A stretch of DNA of 64,000 nucleotides from an uncultured Chitinophagaceae bacterium (GCA_937958995.1 CALGAP010000021.1:8072-72071); one strand, 5' to 3'. Counted from the stretch's first letter, positions 25,677 through 34,842 are shown. Translations and numbers: made by a program. The notes: generated by a model not told the origin, from the letters alone.

Positions 25677-27100
25677 TACTGATCCCACCACAACCTCTGC
25701 AGCACACCGCTCACTTCCGGCACATTGGCGCCGTTGCGGCTGGTTTCAACGCTGGGGTAAACCACGCGACGGATGAAGTCGTTGGTTACGGCGTTCATGG
25801 GAAGCGTGAAATCTTTATAGAGGTAGTTGTAGCGACGGGCATCATTCCAGGTTTCGGGCATCAGGTAGAGGGCTTTGTATTTTTCCCTCATGATCTCATG
25901 GATGGTCAGATTGGCGGACCCCATAGAAACTGAAGGATGGTTGATGTACGCGTCGCGATCGGCGGGATCTACGCCGATTTTATCCATGCTGGCTTTTATA
26001 CCCTCGAGGTAGGCGGTATAAGCTCCAACCGGGTCGCTTTCGCGCAGCTTCACTTCGGCATCGATAAATTTCAGCTCGTCGTAGCTAATGATATACAGCG
26101 GCGAGTTGGGGCTTGAGAAGTAGCCGGTCAGGTTCACATAAGTTTCTTCAAAGTTTACACCCGAACCTGTACGGCCCTTACCATTGGGAGTACCCCGGTA
26201 GTCGCCATACTTGGTAGTGTCTGTAATGAAAGGCAGGCGCGGGTCGAACAAACCATAAGTGGTTCCGTTCATGGCATCGATAAACTGCTCAGACAGCCAT
26301 CCGTCGAGCAGGAGTGCCTGGTTGTTCACGGCCACCTGGTTCCAGGGGTTACGCACATCGAAAGTGGTGATGTAGGCATCCTGGTCGGTAGAAGTATATG
26401 CCTGTGCCAATTCCGCCAGTATAGCATCGGGATCAAACCTGTTGGTCTTGCTGACGAGCAGCAGGAGTCTTGCTTTCATAGCATGCGCAGTGCGAACCCA
26501 TGCCTGTGTGTTGCCCTTGTGTATCAGGTCAGGATTATTAGAGCCGGTAGTCGGTATCTGGATAGATGAGCCACCTGCATTGAGCAGCGCAATACCTTCG
26601 TCGAGCAACTTGAGGCAGGTATCATAAATAGCCTGCGCATTGTCGTAAGTAGGCGTGAGTGTCGATGCATTGAAACCGGTGCTGTAGGGCGCATCACCCC
26701 AAAGCATATGCACCAGGCTCAGGTCCATAGCCATCATAATATTGGCAACACCTTCATATTGCGTAGCGCCCAGCTCCTTGGCCATCATCCTGAGATCGTA
26801 CAGATCCGTCATGTTATCGTACAGCGAGCTCCAGGTGCCGCTGGCATCCACGTCGTCATACACATCGGTGGGCGAAGCGGCATTGGGAGAAGCCAGGTAT
26901 TGAACATAGTATGATGTGAGCCCGGTTGATACCCGGTACACGTTCAGCGCTGTTTGCTGGGTAACCCGGGTCAGCAGACCATTGATAGTGGGCCTGGTGG
27001 GTTGGTTGGGGTTGGTATTGACATCGAGATATTTTTTACACGATGTGAATACGAGCGCTGTCAACCCAATAAAACATATATTCCGAATGAGCTTACTCAT
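25676..27100 (-). CDS. SusD/RagB-family nutrient-binding outer-membrane lipoprotein
   Basis: Surface lipoprotein that acts as lid and ligand-binding partner of the adjacent SusC-type transporter. The leader MSKLIRNICFIGLTALVFTSCKK gives lipid Cys21. The body is helix-rich, 474 residues, and starts YLDVNTNPNQPT, typical of the SusD_2 (SusD-like 2) group. That group often pairs with transporters of peptides or unknown ligands rather than classic starch systems. It starts 11 bases after the SusC stop, in the same transcript. No hydrolase is encoded next to it, so the ligand is unknown. Confidence 0.9.
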   Translation of the reverse strand: MSKLIRNICFIGLTALVFTSCKKYLDVNTNPNQPTRPTINGLLTRVTQQTALNVYRVSTGLTSYYVQYLASPNAASPTDVYDDVDASGTWSSLYDNMTDLYDLRMMAKELGATQYEGVANIMMAMDLSLVHMLWGDAPYSTGFNASTLTPTYDNAQAIYDTCLKLLDEGIALLNAGGSSIQIPTTGSNNPDLIHKGNTQAWVRTAHAMKARLLLLVSKTNRFDPDAILAELAQAYTSTDQDAYITTFDVRNPWNQVAVNNQALLLDGWLSEQFIDAMNGTTYGLFDPRLPFITDTTKYGDYRGTPNGKGRTGSGVNFEETYVNLTGYFSSPNSPLYIISYDELKFIDAEVKLRESDPVGAYTAYLEGIKASMDKIGVDPADRDAYINHPSVSMGSANLTIHEIMREKYKALYLMPETWNDARRYNYLYKDFTLPMNAVTNDFIRRVVYPSVETSRNGANVPEVSGVLQRLWWDQ

Positions 27101-27111
27101 GATTCCTCAGT

Positions 27112-30100
27112 TTAAAAGTTAATGTTTACGCTAAACAGGAAAGAACGGAGAGCCGGGTAAGTGAAGCCTGTGAAACCGTCGGCATTGCTGTTGGCAGGAT
27201 TGCTGTTGGTTTCAGGATCATACCCTGAATAGTCTGTAAACAATAAAAGGTTATTTCCGGTAAATGTGATGGAAGCGCCCTGTATGGGAATGCGTTTGAA
27301 TACTTTGGCCGGAACATTGTAGCTCAGGCTCAGGTTACGCAAACGTACCCATGATGCATCTTCCACGAAATTTTCCGAAACGGTACGGTGTACATTCCTG
27401 TAGAAGCCTTGTCCGTAATCGCGCGGATCACCTGCAGTCTTTCCCTGTCCCAGGTAAACAACCTGTGTGTTGGGAGAACCATCAGGCAGCACACCGTCGA
27501 ATACGATGCTCTGGGTTCTGTTTTCGGTATATTTCGCAATGCCAAATGCGCTCATGAAGTTGGCAAGCTGGTTATACCTGTCAAGTCCCTGGTGGGTTTC
27601 CCAGAGGAACGACAGAGTAAAGTTCTTATAGGTAAGTGTGTTGGTGATACCGCCAATCCAGTCGGGTTGTGAATTACCCAGTATACGCTGCGTTCCGTCG
27701 CGAACGGGGAAACCTGCGTTGCTTCCTGAATTAGCGATCACTATCGGCAGATCTTTCTGCAGGGTTACTCCATCGTCCTGCTTGCTGCCATAATAACGCT
27801 GGTACGAAGAACCATAAATATTACCTACGGCATCACCCGGCACATACTTCATAGTAACCGTAGCGCCGCTGTAGCCAAAGTGAGAGCCAACCACAATCTC
27901 AGTCAGACCTTCGCGAATGCTCAACACCTTGTTCCTGTTGCGGGTAAAGTTGAGTGTAGCCTCCCAGGTGAAGTCCTTTGTTTGAACGGGAACACCTGTC
28001 AGTACCAGTTCAATACCCTTGTTCTCGATTTCACCGGCGTTCAGTACATAGCTGGTGTAGCCAGTGGTGGGCGACAAGCTAACGGGAATAATCAGGTCCT
28101 TACTGTTCAGCTTATACCAGCTGAAGTCTACACCCAAACGGTTTTTCAGGAATCTCATTTCCACACCTGCTTCAATGGTGCTTGTTTTTTCGGGCTGCAA
28201 CAAGTCATCACCTTTTGAATTATCGCGGGTCCATGTAACCTGGCCCGAAGAAGTGATCACGCTGGAGGTATAATATGAGTTGGTCTGGTAAGGATCAGTG
28301 TCTTTACCAATACCTGCATATGATACTCTCAGTTTACCGAAATTGATCCATTCAGGCATAGTCAGATGTTCTGAGAACACATACGACAAGCTCACTGAAG
28401 GATAGAAGAAGGAATTGTTGCCATGCGGCAGTGTTGAACTCCATTCGTTACGGCCTGTTACGTTCAGGAACAGGAAGTCGTCCCAGCTCAGCAACAGATC
28501 ACCGTAGGCGCTCACGATCCTGTACAGCGATTCGTATTGCGTGGTGCTGCGCACTTTTGCGTTGTTGAGCGACAACAGATCGGGGATATCAAGTTCTGAA
28601 CCACTTGCCAGCAAGCGGTTATATTTGATTTCACGCACCTCATTACCTGCACGCAGTATGGAGCTGAACTTGGGTGTCCAGTCTTTCTTGAAAGTCACCA
28701 TTGCGTTTGAGTTCAGGATGCGGTTGCTGATGCGGTATTCGTCAACAAAACCCTGGCCATTGTCTTCGTAAGGAATTTCATCTACCAGTCCTTTGGGACC
28801 AGGGCCGGTATGACGGCGGAAATCGCTGTAGTAGTCCATACCGATCTTATAATCTATATCCAACCATTTCAACGGAGAAAGTGTAATGGCCACGTTGCTG
28901 ATAACGCGGTTTACATTATCCTTAAAGCGGTTGATGTAAGTTCCGAATACGGGGTTATTGTTGCCATACGATTTCATGGTACCATCGGGCTTGATGAAGT
29001 CCATTACATTATGGCGTGGCGACCAGTACGCGAGGCTTTCGTTGTAGCGGTCGGCATTTACACGATAACCACCGGAGTTGATGAAATAAATCGCCGGGTT
29101 CACTTTCAGCAGGTTGCCGAATTTGAACTGGCCACCCAGGCGTGCCGAAATATTCTTATAATCTGAATTGGGTATAACACCGTTTTGCTTGAAATAAGAC
29201 AAGGAAGAAGTCAACAAAGCGTTTTGTGTACCACCGGAGAGATTGATACTGCTGCGGAATTGGTTGCCTGTTTTATATCCTTGTGCAAAATGGTGATAGA
29301 TCTTGTCGGGGTGAGTGGGGTCAATGGCTTTGGCCTCTTCCACTGTGGGACCCCAGCTGGGCCAGAAGCTGTAGGGATCATACTCAGGAAGGCCGGTAGT
29401 TGCATTGTAATAGCCCTGTGTGAACTTCATCTGCACGTCGGGGAATTTGTTCACTTCGTCTATACCATATGTGCTGGTTACGTTTACACGCATTTTACCG
29501 GCTTGTGCAGACTTGGTCGTAATTACGACCACGCCATTGGAACCTGCCTGTCCGTACAGTGCAGTAGCAGCGCCACCTTTCAACACCGAAATCGTTTCGA
29601 TATCGTCGGGGTTGATGTCGGCGGCACGGTTGGTAAGACCGCGCAGTTCACCGGCACTTGACACGGTGGTTACGCTGTTGTCGATCAAAATACCATCTAT
29701 AACAAACAACGGTTGGTTGTCTTTTCCGGGGCTCAGTGATTTGATACCACGGATGATGATGCGTGAACCCTGGCCGGGAGCGCCACCACCGCTGTTGATC
29801 TGTACGCCGGCTACTTTACCGCGCAGTGCGTTTACAATATTGGTCTGGCGGGTAGCCAACAGTTCATCACCTTTCACTTCCTGTGCTGAGTAACCCAGCG
29901 ATTTCTTTTCCCTGCGGATACCGAGTGCTGTCACCACCACTTCACCAAGATTGCTGGCGTCGGTTTCGAGGGTTAGGTTCAGGACAGTTTCTTCGTTATC
30001 GCGAACGGTAACAGTACGCGTGAGAGATAAGAAACCAACAGCTGTTATCTGTATGCGGTGTTCACCGGCGGGCACACCTGTTAAAACGAAATTGCCTGAT

Positions 30101-30597
30101 GCATCGGCGCTGGTGGCTTTGTTGGAACCCAGCAATTGCACGGTGGCGCCTGGTACAGGATCGCCGCTGCTGCTGGTGAGCCGGCCGCGGATTGTGCCAT
30201 CAAACCTGGGCGCCGGTGGGGCATCGGGCTCCTCAAATGCCGCGGGGGGCGACAGGTGCTTTACTTTCCTGATAACGATGTTGGCATTCACCTGCTCGTA
30301 TTGCAGGTCAGTATTTTGCAGCAACTCGTCCAACAATTTGGCTACCGGTATGTCCGTTGCCTGGTAGTTGATGTTGCTGTAGCGTGCCACATCATTTGTT
30401 TTGTAAGTGAACGGCAACCTGGCCAGCGATTCTATTTTTCGCAAGGCGCTTTTCAGGGTGGCATTCTTCAGATCGATGGACACTAAAATCTTGTTCAGGT
30501 CCTGCCCGTCGCTGGAGCCAGCCATCAGTAAACCGCTGATGGTGAGGCATATTGCCAGTAGGGATACTCGCATAATCAGCCGTTTGGTTTTTTGCAT
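27112..30597 (-). CDS. SusC/RagA-family TonB-dependent outer-membrane transporter with STN domain
   Basis: Large (1161 residues) TonB-dependent porin that imports a ligand captured by SusD. Order of domains: signal peptide (about 1-27); STN signalling domain (about 40-108, ISIDLKNATLKSALRKIES); CarboxypepD_reg domain (about 133-210); plug with VVVTALGIRREKKSLGYS and ALRGKVAGVQI; then a 22-strand barrel to the C-terminal Phe. The STN domain is the part that contacts a FecR anti-sigma, and a FecR gene lies just upstream. A hairpin lies in the 150-base leader at 30654-30687. Ligand unknown. Confidence 0.95.
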   Translation of the reverse strand: MQKTKRLIMRVSLLAICLTISGLLMAGSSDGQDLNKILVSIDLKNATLKSALRKIESLARLPFTYKTNDVARYSNINYQATDIPVAKLLDELLQNTDLQYEQVNANIVIRKVKHLSPPAAFEEPDAPPAPRFDGTIRGRLTSSSGDPVPGATVQLLGSNKATSADASGNFVLTGVPAGEHRIQITAVGFLSLTRTVTVRDNEETVLNLTLETDASNLGEVVVTALGIRREKKSLGYSAQEVKGDELLATRQTNIVNALRGKVAGVQINSGGGAPGQGSRIIIRGIKSLSPGKDNQPLFVIDGILIDNSVTTVSSAGELRGLTNRAADINPDDIETISVLKGGAATALYGQAGSNGVVVITTKSAQAGKMRVNVTSTYGIDEVNKFPDVQMKFTQGYYNATTGLPEYDPYSFWPSWGPTVEEAKAIDPTHPDKIYHHFAQGYKTGNQFRSSINLSGGTQNALLTSSLSYFKQNGVIPNSDYKNISARLGGQFKFGNLLKVNPAIYFINSGGYRVNADRYNESLAYWSPRHNVMDFIKPDGTMKSYGNNNPVFGTYINRFKDNVNRVISNVAITLSPLKWLDIDYKIGMDYYSDFRRHTGPGPKGLVDEIPYEDNGQGFVDEYRISNRILNSNAMVTFKKDWTPKFSSILRAGNEVREIKYNRLLASGSELDIPDLLSLNNAKVRSTTQYESLYRIVSAYGDLLLSWDDFLFLNVTGRNEWSSTLPHGNNSFFYPSVSLSYVFSEHLTMPEWINFGKLRVSYAGIGKDTDPYQTNSYYTSSVITSSGQVTWTRDNSKGDDLLQPEKTSTIEAGVEMRFLKNRLGVDFSWYKLNSKDLIIPVSLSPTTGYTSYVLNAGEIENKGIELVLTGVPVQTKDFTWEATLNFTRNRNKVLSIREGLTEIVVGSHFGYSGATVTMKYVPGDAVGNIYGSSYQRYYGSKQDDGVTLQKDLPIVIANSGSNAGFPVRDGTQRILGNSQPDWIGGITNTLTYKNFTLSFLWETHQGLDRYNQLANFMSAFGIAKYTENRTQSIVFDGVLPDGSPNTQVVYLGQGKTAGDPRDYGQGFYRNVHRTVSENFVEDASWVRLRNLSLSYNVPAKVFKRIPIQGASITFTGNNLLLFTDYSGYDPETNSNPANSNADGFTGFTYPALRSFLFSVNINF

Positions 30598-30653
30598 AGC
30601 TTTACCTTGTTTTAAGTAATTCTTTGAAGAGGATTCTATTTAAAACGTGTAAG

Positions 30654-30687
30654 CCGCTTCAGGTCGCAACTGGAGCGGTATTTTTTT
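30654..30687 (+). terminator. intrinsic terminator in antisense orientation in the susC leader
   Basis: CCGCTTCAG (30654-30662) pairs with CTGGAGCGG (30670-30678) apart from one mismatch. On the plus strand this is followed by TATTTTTTT. The susC-like gene is on the minus strand, so this would stop a transcript running antisense to its 5' end. No plus-strand gene reads into it. It may mark the 3' end of an antisense RNA, or be a structure in the susC leader. Confidence 0.5.
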
Positions 30688-30747
30688 AATCACTTCATCC
30701 TGGGGGTGAAAGGGTCAAAAGCATATAAAAAGTTTTGGTTTTACTAA

Positions 30748-31746
30748 TCATTGCATCATATACTGACCATCCAATTGCGTCAACACTGTCTCGGTAAGTT
30801 TACTCAGCACCTGCAACGCCTGCTCCACACCTTTCTCTCGTTCAAACCGCGTTGATACTCTCATTTCTCTGACCGCCTCATTAGTCACGCGAATACTGAC
30901 ATCGTACACGCGCTCCAGGTCGGCTATTATTTCAGCAATGGTCTCATCGTCGTATGCCAATAATCCCTGCTGCCACGAGGCTGGTTCATCCACCACCGGC
31001 TTTTTTTCTACCATCCTCATATCTGTATTACTCACTTTCACGCGCTGGCCCTTTACCAATGTTGCCACTTCTTTATCGTCGAAATTCACTTTCACTTTTC
31101 CTCGGCTCACCGACACAATCACGTTTTTCTGGCCGGGGTATGCTTTGATGTTGAATGCCGTTCCCAATACTGTTGTAGTCACTTTGCCGGTCTGGATGAT
31201 AAAAGGAATTTTATCGGCATGCTTCACATCAAAATATGCTTCTCCACTAAGTCTTACCACTCTTTGCTTACCGTTGAACTGTTGCGGAAAATCAAGCCGG
31301 CTTTCCGCATTCAGCCACACCTGTGTGCTGTCGGGCAGCAAGACGTATTTGTATTCCGATCTTGCCGTACTCTTGTGCGTCAGCGAAGTAGCGGCAAGCA
31401 CATCGGTTTCAGTTGCCGGATTTTGCCGGGTATATATATAGACAATAGCCACCAGCAAACAAGCTGCAATGGCCAGCACCGATAATAATTTTTTTCTGTT
31501 GCTGCTTCCGCCGCCGAGTTTTTCACCGGGCCATTTTTTATTTGTCAGGATAAGATTACCGCTTTCGTCAACCCAGGTATGCGAAGATGCATTCTGACCG
31601 GTATCCTCGTAAACTTTTTTGATGAGCGCTCGAACGGCTTGATCGTGTCCAGCATCGCTTACATAAGACAGGAATTCTTCAAATTCCTTCCTGGTGCATG
31701 TATTATCGACGTAGCGCTGAAATAAATACCGAAGGCGTTCTTCCAT
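30748..31746 (-). CDS. FecR-type anti-sigma factor
   Basis: Inner-membrane protein of 332 residues that holds the ECF sigma factor and receives a signal from the STN domain of the TonB transporter. A cytoplasmic N-terminus (1-88) is followed by a transmembrane helix (about 89-106, LLSVLAIAACLLVAIVYIY). The periplasmic FecR domain (about 125-230) contains LPDSTQVWLNAESRLDFP and GEAYFDVKH. A C-terminal DUF4974 domain follows (about 255-330). It lies 41 bases after the sigma gene and 150 bases before susC, the standard order for such systems. Confidence 0.93.
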   Translation of the reverse strand: MEERLRYLFQRYVDNTCTRKEFEEFLSYVSDAGHDQAVRALIKKVYEDTGQNASSHTWVDESGNLILTNKKWPGEKLGGGSSNRKKLLSVLAIAACLLVAIVYIYTRQNPATETDVLAATSLTHKSTARSEYKYVLLPDSTQVWLNAESRLDFPQQFNGKQRVVRLSGEAYFDVKHADKIPFIIQTGKVTTTVLGTAFNIKAYPGQKNVIVSVSRGKVKVNFDDKEVATLVKGQRVKVSNTDMRMVEKKPVVDEPASWQQGLLAYDDETIAEIIADLERVYDVSIRVTNEAVREMRVSTRFEREKGVEQALQVLSKLTETVLTQLDGQYMMQ

Positions 31747-31787
31747 ATCTATTTCAGACGAAACAAACAGGAAATGTTCCTATTCGC

Positions 31788-32336
31788 TTATAAAAAAAAT
31801 TTCAGGAATCCGAGTTTCGCCCGCAATGTCTGGAGTGCGGACGATAACTGGTTTTTTACGGTATGGCGGGAAATATGCAATTCGTTAGCTATCTCCTGGT
31901 AGTTGAGACCTTCTTCGCGATTGAGGTACCAGATCAGTTTGCGCTGCGGTGGCAGCTGGTCAATGGCTTGCTGAATGATATGATCGTATTCTTTTATTTC
32001 CACTGAGGGTTCGGTTTGCTGGTAGTTGGGAAGATTATTCCACAGTTTTTCCTTCAGTCTTCCGTCGGCAGCCACCTTGCGCAGGAAATCGATCACTTTA
32101 TTTTCGGTAAGACGATAGAGCCATGCTTCGATATTTTCGATGCTACCCAACGAATCGCGATGTTCCCACAATTTCAGAAATACTTCCTGGATAATATCTT
32201 TTGCGTAGAGATCAGATTTGGTAAGCCGCAGCGCCAGGGTGTACAGCCTGTACTCGTGCGTTTTGAAGATATCTGCAAAAAGCAGTTCCAGTTCGTGGTC
32301 CTGTTGCTGTTTTGGTATAGGCAACGGCTTACTCAT
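31788..32336 (-). CDS. RNA polymerase ECF sigma factor of the SusCD locus
   Basis: The 182-residue ECF sigma has region 2 (about 22-60, with YAKDIIQEVFLKLWEHRD) and region 4 (about 120-175, NYQEIANELHISRHTVKNQLSSAL). Bacteroidota sigma factors of this type are released by a FecR partner when the cognate transporter binds ligand, then turn on susC and susD. The gene comes first in the order sigma-FecR-SusC-SusD, all on the minus strand. It has no TAnnTTTG box close upstream. Confidence 0.93.
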   Translation of the reverse strand: MSKPLPIPKQQQDHELELLFADIFKTHEYRLYTLALRLTKSDLYAKDIIQEVFLKLWEHRDSLGSIENIEAWLYRLTENKVIDFLRKVAADGRLKEKLWNNLPNYQQTEPSVEIKEYDHIIQQAIDQLPPQRKLIWYLNREEGLNYQEIANELHISRHTVKNQLSSALQTLRAKLGFLKFFL

Positions 32337-32442
32337 AGCAGTGTTAAATGGGTGTTGATCAAAATAAAGTTAACCAAAGAATTTTTATTTAGCGCCAGCA
32401 AAAAACCGCAATGTGATTATTGGCCGGTAAACCATTCGCCTG

Positions 32443-32450
32443 TACATTTG
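32443..32450 (+). promoter_or_regulatory. -7 box TACATTTG of superoxide dismutase promoter
   Basis: Consensus TAnnTTTG match, with a leader of roughly 40 bases to the ATG at 32497. Confidence 0.5.
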
Positions 32451-32496
32451 TTGTCCTTTAGGGTACAAAACATTCAACAATTAAAATTTTATAGCT

Positions 32497-33105
32497 ATGG
32501 CATTTACTTTACCGGCTCTTCCCTATCCCCATGATGCATTAGAGCCGCATATCGACGCTACAACCATGCAGATACATCATGGCAAGCACCACCAGGCTTA
32601 TGTTGACAATCTGAATAAAGCAATTGCGGGCACTCCCCACGAAAATAAATCACTTGAAGAACTGGTGCGTTCGGCAGGAAGCATCAGCCCGGCCGTCCGT
32701 AACAATGGTGGCGGTCACTGGAATCATACCTTTTTCTGGGAAAGCCTTTCGGGCAAGGGCGGTGGTGAGCCCACCGGCAAACTGGCCGACGTAATCAAGG
32801 CTGTGTTTGGATCGTTTGATTCCTTCAAGGAAAAATTCACTAATGCCGGCCTCACCCGCTTCGGCAGTGGCTGGGCCTGGCTGATCCTGAAAGACGGAAA
32901 ACTCGAGATCACCAGCACTCCTAACCAGGACAATCCCCTGATGGATGTTGCCGAAGTGAAAGGTACTCCCCTGCTGGGCGTTGACGTTTGGGAACATGCG
33001 TACTACCTGAAATACCAGAATCGTCGCGGCGACTACCTGAATGCGTTTTGGAATGTAGTGGATTGGGCGAAAGTTTCAAGCAGGTTCGAAGCGGCTGCGG
33101 GGTAA
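32497..33105 (+). CDS. superoxide dismutase, Fe/Mn type
   Basis: Converts superoxide to hydrogen peroxide and oxygen. The four metal ligands are all present: His27 in MQIHHGKHH, His77 in GGHWNHTFFW, and Asp and His in GVDVWEHAYYLKYQN. The length of 202 and the lack of a signal peptide indicate a cytoplasmic enzyme. Choice of Fe or Mn cannot be made reliably by eye; GGGHWNH with Gly before His leans toward Mn or cambialistic types. It is monocistronic, with its own promoter, and is followed by the inverted repeat at 33128-33187. Confidence 0.96.
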   Translation: MAFTLPALPYPHDALEPHIDATTMQIHHGKHHQAYVDNLNKAIAGTPHENKSLEELVRSAGSISPAVRNNGGGHWNHTFFWESLSGKGGGEPTGKLADVIKAVFGSFDSFKEKFTNAGLTRFGSGWAWLILKDGKLEITSTPNQDNPLMDVAEVKGTPLLGVDVWEHAYYLKYQNRRGDYLNAFWNVVDWAKVSSRFEAAAG

Positions 33106-33127
33106 GTAATTTGAAAAACTAAATCCG

Positions 33128-33187
33128 AAATCCGAAATTCGATTCATTTTTCGGTATACCTGGAAAAACGAATCAAATTTCGGATTT
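33128..33187. repeat. inverted repeat, family D
   Basis: Arms 33128-33152 and 33163-33187 are 25 bases each with two mismatches and a 10-base loop. They are built of the words AAATCCGAAAT and GATTC. The left arm is preceded by one extra AAATCCG unit. It lies 22 bases after the superoxide dismutase stop and could form the 3' end of that transcript. A T-rich stretch (TTGTTATTTTTTCC) follows on the plus strand. Confidence 0.7.
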
Positions 33188-33257
33188 GTTATTTTTTCCA
33201 ACGCTCATTTTCAATTTTTAACGAATTACTATTTCAAAACCCAATAATCTTTAAACA

Positions 33258-33872
33258 ATGAAATTCAGTTCCTCTGTTATTGCGATTGCAGCTATTTTCT
33301 TCCTGGCAGCCTGCTCTTCCGGCGATAAAGGCGGTGGAAAAAAACTGGTGATATGGAGCAATGGTTCCATTCAGCAGGATGCTGCTGATAAGACCGTGAT
33401 CAACTTTTCACCAAGCAATCGGCACAACGAACTGGAAATTTCATTGACTGCGAATGATAAGCAAGTAACCATCAAATCATCGGGTGGCGACCAAACATAC
33501 GACCTGCCTGATGGTGGCGTGTACCTGCTCAACCTGAAAGTAGATACCATTATCGGCAGCATCGTAACATTTGGCACCGGCGGTCAGCGCACCAATATCG
33601 GCGCTGATGAGCTCGACTTTATGATCGACAGCACACAAAAACTCATGAGCGGCGAAGGTGCCAGCGATGAGAAGAAAACCTTCAATCTTCCCCCCAGGGC
33701 TATCAGGAAAATCACCAGCAATACCAGCGCTACCCTTTTGAGTCCTTACAAAAACATTCCCTACGAAGTCACGCCCGACGAAAAAGGCAACGCTCCCGAG
33801 TATTACAAATTCTTCACCAACACCCAAAAGCGCGAAGCGCTGAAAGAATTGATCGATCGGTTAAGCAAATAA
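33258..33872 (+). CDS. hypothetical lipoprotein
   Basis: Lipoprotein of 204 residues with signal MKFSSSVIAIAAIFFLAACSS (Cys19). The middle is beta-rich (NELEISLTANDKQVTIKSSG, YDLPDGGVYLLNLKVD). The C-terminus is helical and charged (REALKELIDRL). No family recognised and no catalytic motif seen. It is transcribed in the same direction as the superoxide dismutase but 150 bases downstream, with a repeat hairpin between, so it is probably separate. Confidence 0.7.
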   Translation: MKFSSSVIAIAAIFFLAACSSGDKGGGKKLVIWSNGSIQQDAADKTVINFSPSNRHNELEISLTANDKQVTIKSSGGDQTYDLPDGGVYLLNLKVDTIIGSIVTFGTGGQRTNIGADELDFMIDSTQKLMSGEGASDEKKTFNLPPRAIRKITSNTSATLLSPYKNIPYEVTPDEKGNAPEYYKFFTNTQKREALKELIDRLSK

Positions 33873-33974
33873 CACTGCCAAAAAATACGGGCTCACTGGT
33901 GCCACAAACGCCTGAGTTTACAAGCATCAACTAATTCGGCCGACCAGCCAGCTGCGAAAAGGGAGGGTCAAGTC

Positions 33975-34100
33975 ACAGGTGAGCCACCTGTATTGAACCG
34001 TTTCGGGTGTCGCGTGTCGCGTGTCGCGTGTCGGGTAGCTGCCGCGACTTGTAGTCACTGCTTCATGCTGAGCACGCGAAACTCCAGAACCTGAAATTCA
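33975..34100. repeat. interspersed repeat, family B copy 2, with a 4x7-base tandem array
   Basis: The 260-base gap between convergent genes contains a segment (33975-33991) sharing the 15-mer of copy 1 in inverted orientation. It also holds four tandem 7-base units GTGTCGC/GTGTCGG (34007-34034) and the core TGTCGGGTAGCTGCCG (34029-34044). A GCGACTTGTAGTCACTGC stretch corresponds to the like-placed part of copy 3. Arms are weaker than in copies 1 and 3. Confidence 0.65.
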
Positions 34101-34132
34101 GAAATTTCACCCTATAACCTACCCCCGCCACC

Positions 34133-34363
34133 CTACGGCACCGGGTCATACCCATGACCGCCCCAGGGATGGCAACGGCTGATGCGTTTGATGGCGAGCC
34201 ACAATCCTTTTAAGACGCCGTGTTTTTTCAAAGCCTCTACTGCATAATGTGAGCAGGTGGGTGTGAAGCGGCATTTGGGTCCCAGCAAGGGGGAGAGCAC
34301 CCATTGATAAATCTTGATGAGCGCTATGAAGGGAAGGCTTAGTATGCGGAGGAATGTCTTCAT
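34133..34363 (-). CDS. yidD: membrane protein insertion efficiency factor YidD
   Basis: Small (76 residues) membrane-associated protein that helps YidC-dependent insertion. The family core is complete: IYQWVLSPLLGPKCRFTPTC, then SHYAVEALKKHG and CHPWGGHGYDPVP. The three conserved Cys are present. The gene follows rnpA with a 25-base gap, and rpmH precedes rnpA, the widely conserved rpmH-rnpA-yidD order. yidC and dnaA are not nearby, so the cluster is separated from the usual origin set in this window. Confidence 0.95.
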   Translation of the reverse strand: MKTFLRILSLPFIALIKIYQWVLSPLLGPKCRFTPTCSHYAVEALKKHGVLKGLWLAIKRISRCHPWGGHGYDPVP

Positions 34364-34388
34364 TTTATTTTGTTGTTATGGTCTCGCG

Positions 34389-34775
34389 TCATGACACGGC
34401 TTTTGTGAGCTTATTCAATAATACGGCCATCTGATCTTTTATCTTTTCAAATGATGGCATTTCTTTACCGGTAAATACTATAAAAACGGCCAGCTGTTTT
34501 TGTTCGGCGAGTAATTTTTCCTTCAGATCATTTTTCTGGAGCCGCCAGGCCTCCCGTAATAATCGCCGGATGCGGTTGCGATGAATGGATTTTTTAAACT
34601 GCCTGCTGCTGGCGGTGAAGCCGGTTTGCAGGGGACTGTCGAGGGTGCCAGTGTAAAATTTATATACGGCACGCAGCGGGGGCACATGAATAGCCCTGCC
34701 TTCACTAAACAACTGCTCAATGATCTTGCGGCGCTTGAGCCGCTCTTTTTTCCCCAGGGTGTATTGGCCAGGCAT
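34389..34775 (-). CDS. rnpA: ribonuclease P protein component
   Basis: Basic protein subunit of RNase P, which matures tRNA 5' ends. The 128 residues carry the RNR signature in HRNRIRRLLREAWR and a basic N-terminal LGKKERLKRRK. The start at 34775 is preferred; a start at 34805 would begin inside the terminator hairpin of rpmH. Between rpmH and rnpA lies a terminator, so rnpA probably receives partial read-through. yidD follows directly. Confidence 0.93.
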   Translation of the reverse strand: MPGQYTLGKKERLKRRKIIEQLFSEGRAIHVPPLRAVYKFYTGTLDSPLQTGFTASSRQFKKSIHRNRIRRLLREAWRLQKNDLKEKLLAEQKQLAVFIVFTGKEMPSFEKIKDQMAVLLNKLTKAVS

Positions 34776-34780
34776 GATGC

Positions 34781-34816
34781 AACAAAAATAAAATAGCCCC
34801 GCCAAAGCGGAGCTAT
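34781..34816 (-). terminator. intrinsic terminator between rpmH and rnpA
   Basis: On the minus strand a 10-bp stem (34807-34816 with 34793-34802, one mismatch, loop TTTG) is followed by TTTATTTTTGTT. It lies 27 bases after the rpmH stop and just before the rnpA start. This would make L34 mRNA more abundant than rnpA, as expected from protein need. Confidence 0.7.
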
Positions 34817-34842
34817 AAAGTATATTTTCCCAAAAGGGTGTT

